Part shown: positions 63,001 to 64,000 of the stretch, piece by piece | Layout: every line of letters starts with the position of its first letter | How positions within the stretch are numbered: position 1 is the stretch's first letter | Assembly: GCA_002794775.1 (NCBI GenBank) | Contig: NBAY01000003.1 | Coordinates: 62,001 to 126,000 of the forward strand | Length of the DNA stretch: 64,000 bases | Source: Porodaedalea pini | Taxonomy: Eukaryota; Basidiomycota; Agaricomycetes; Hymenochaetales; Hymenochaetaceae | Direction of reading: 5' to 3' | The notes under the pieces: generated by a model | What the model saw: only the letters and a program-made list of their open reading frames with translations | The model's database searches: none | What the model was told of the DNA's origin: nothing | Program-made: the position numbers and the translations under genes

Positions 63001-64000
63001 CTACGAGATCCATTAGGCAGGCCAGGAGTTCTCTCAGAATATAAGCTTCCTTTCGTCTGTAACGCAAACCAGAGTACATCTTGGCGAGTCTTCGTAGGGC
63101 TTCGATACGTTCACGAGAGCTAAGATGCAATAGCCAAGGACCATGAGCCTGCGTCAGAATTTCTGAGATGTCTGATCGTGATACTCCAGCGGGCATACTC
63201 GAATAGTTAGGACGCAGCCTCGCCGATTCAACGAGGCCGCTAGAATGCTGGGTGTCTAGCCGGCCATGCAATAGTGCATCGAACGCAAGTGGGTTCAGGC
63301 CGTTTGCTATCCAGATGTAGTACATAAGTGAAGAATGGCGGAGGCATGCAGTGATGTAGAGGAAGGAAATTTCAGGCATACAGCCCTCAGAGTCGACTAT
63401 ATCAGCCGCAGCAGAATAAAGGGACGTGGCCCGCGATAGTTTTTCTGAAAAATCCGCCCAGGATTCTTCTGACTGGGAGCTTGCAGACGCCTGGAAGAGA
63501 GTTCAGAAGGTTTCCGTGGGCGCAGGGTTAACGTGGGAATCGTACCGGACCATGGATCGTAGACCAAGCGTCTATTACACCCGCGACGGCCATGCCTTCT
63601 AAGGCGGAGGCTTGCCATGGTAAGTCCTGTGGCTGCTTAAGGACAATAACTGCTTCATTGTACCTGAGCTTGGATTTACCATAATGAACGACATCAGTGA
63701 CTTCTAGGCTCACCATATTGAGGCGTCCATAGTCCGGCCAGCTAGAAGGAATAGATCGCCTAAAACTTTGTAAAGCCTCGCGTGAGTTGTTGTGCCAGTA
63801 CTGACACCGCTTTGGCGCTTCTTAGATGAAGGTGCAAATTGTTGGGAATTGCGATTGTTTGATCCAATAATGCCAGGTCCCAATGTCGAAGCGCGCTTCA
63901 TGTTAAGTCTCGGATCGAGTTGTCGAGTAGGCAAGCCATTCTCTGGAAGGCTATGTAGCGGAGACGCGACGCTGGATGACCTACCAGCGTCATGAGCGTC
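60008..64000 (-). CDS. TRS120: TRAPP II subunit TRS120 (TRAPPC9), 5' end outside window
   Basis: Subunit of the TRAPP II complex, the exchange factor for Ypt31/Rab11 in late Golgi and endosomal traffic. Visible exons on the minus strand: 64000..63714 (continues beyond the edge), 63663..63546, 63490..62641, 62588..62402, 62345..62070, 62015..61587, 61529..61275, 61219..60912, 60857..60818, 60760..60580, 60529..60310, 60255..60008; 1132 residues to the stop. Family hallmarks are ARLYKVLGDLFLLAGRTMDASIWYNEAV, LPWQASALEGMAV, HLSSRERIEALRRLAKMYSGLRYRRKEAYILRELL, LSTSGVPFIGKPQPVVIQG and a C-terminal Ig-like region with VVIVFVAQGQFKISAQV. The last intron (54 bases) has no stop and is a multiple of three, so its retention would stay in frame. 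Here I splice it because the joined sequence fits the family better. Confidence 0.93.

Overview
The window is ordinary nuclear DNA of a filamentous basidiomycete (mushroom-type fungus). I infer this from dense genes with many introns of about 50-100 bases, GT(A/G)NGY donors and CTRAY-like branch points, from the gene content (GH5_7 mannanase, PNGase A-like amidase, GT15 mannosyltransferase, PUF3-like Pumilio protein), and from the presence of both kinesin-1 and kinesin-5. I reconstructed exon structures by hand from codon phase, splice signals and family alignment from memory. In nearly every gene the phases close exactly.

Layout from left to right: a secreted mannanase cut by the left edge (<1-2223, -); a mitochondrial TPR protein (2530-4424, +); a nuclear low-complexity protein (5600-7167, -); mitochondrial Phe-tRNA synthetase MSF1 (7353-8852, +); the GrpE homologue MGE1 (8975-9896, -); trifunctional C1-THF synthase (10280-13890, +); a secreted PNGase A-like amidase (14376-16856, -); a Pmp3/Sna-type membrane protein (17721-18857, -); a four-finger C2H2 factor (19792-21836, +); FBP1 (22156-23500, +); a tandem pair of FAD monooxygenases, one with a compensated lesion and one broken (23765-27697, -); tRNA-Ile(UAU) (28615-28708, -); a small ABC ATPase (28849-29835, -); TOM40 (30038-31330, -); a KRE2/MNT1-type mannosyltransferase (31605-33087, +); PIK1 (33356-37269, -); OST3 (37386-38602, +); SEC16 (38841-44610, -); a PUF3-like Pumilio protein (45163-48342, -); kinesin-1 (49820-53740, -); kinesin-5 (54034-57999, -); ELF1 (58176-58618, +); VPS55 (59179-59747, +); and TRS120, whose 5' end lies beyond the right edge (60008->64000, -).

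The genes do not form a pathway cluster. Two loose themes can be seen. Four of the five genes between 2.5 and 14 kb encode predicted mitochondrial proteins. Much of 30-64 kb encodes secretory and membrane-traffic machinery (KRE2-type, PIK1, OST3, SEC16, VPS55, TRS120) plus two neighbouring kinesins. I found no CRISPR array, intact transposon, secondary-metabolite cluster or other candidate new system. The most unusual content is in gene structure: a decaying tandem monooxygenase pair, micro-exons of 8 and 11 bases in the kinesin-1 gene, and five GC-AG introns.
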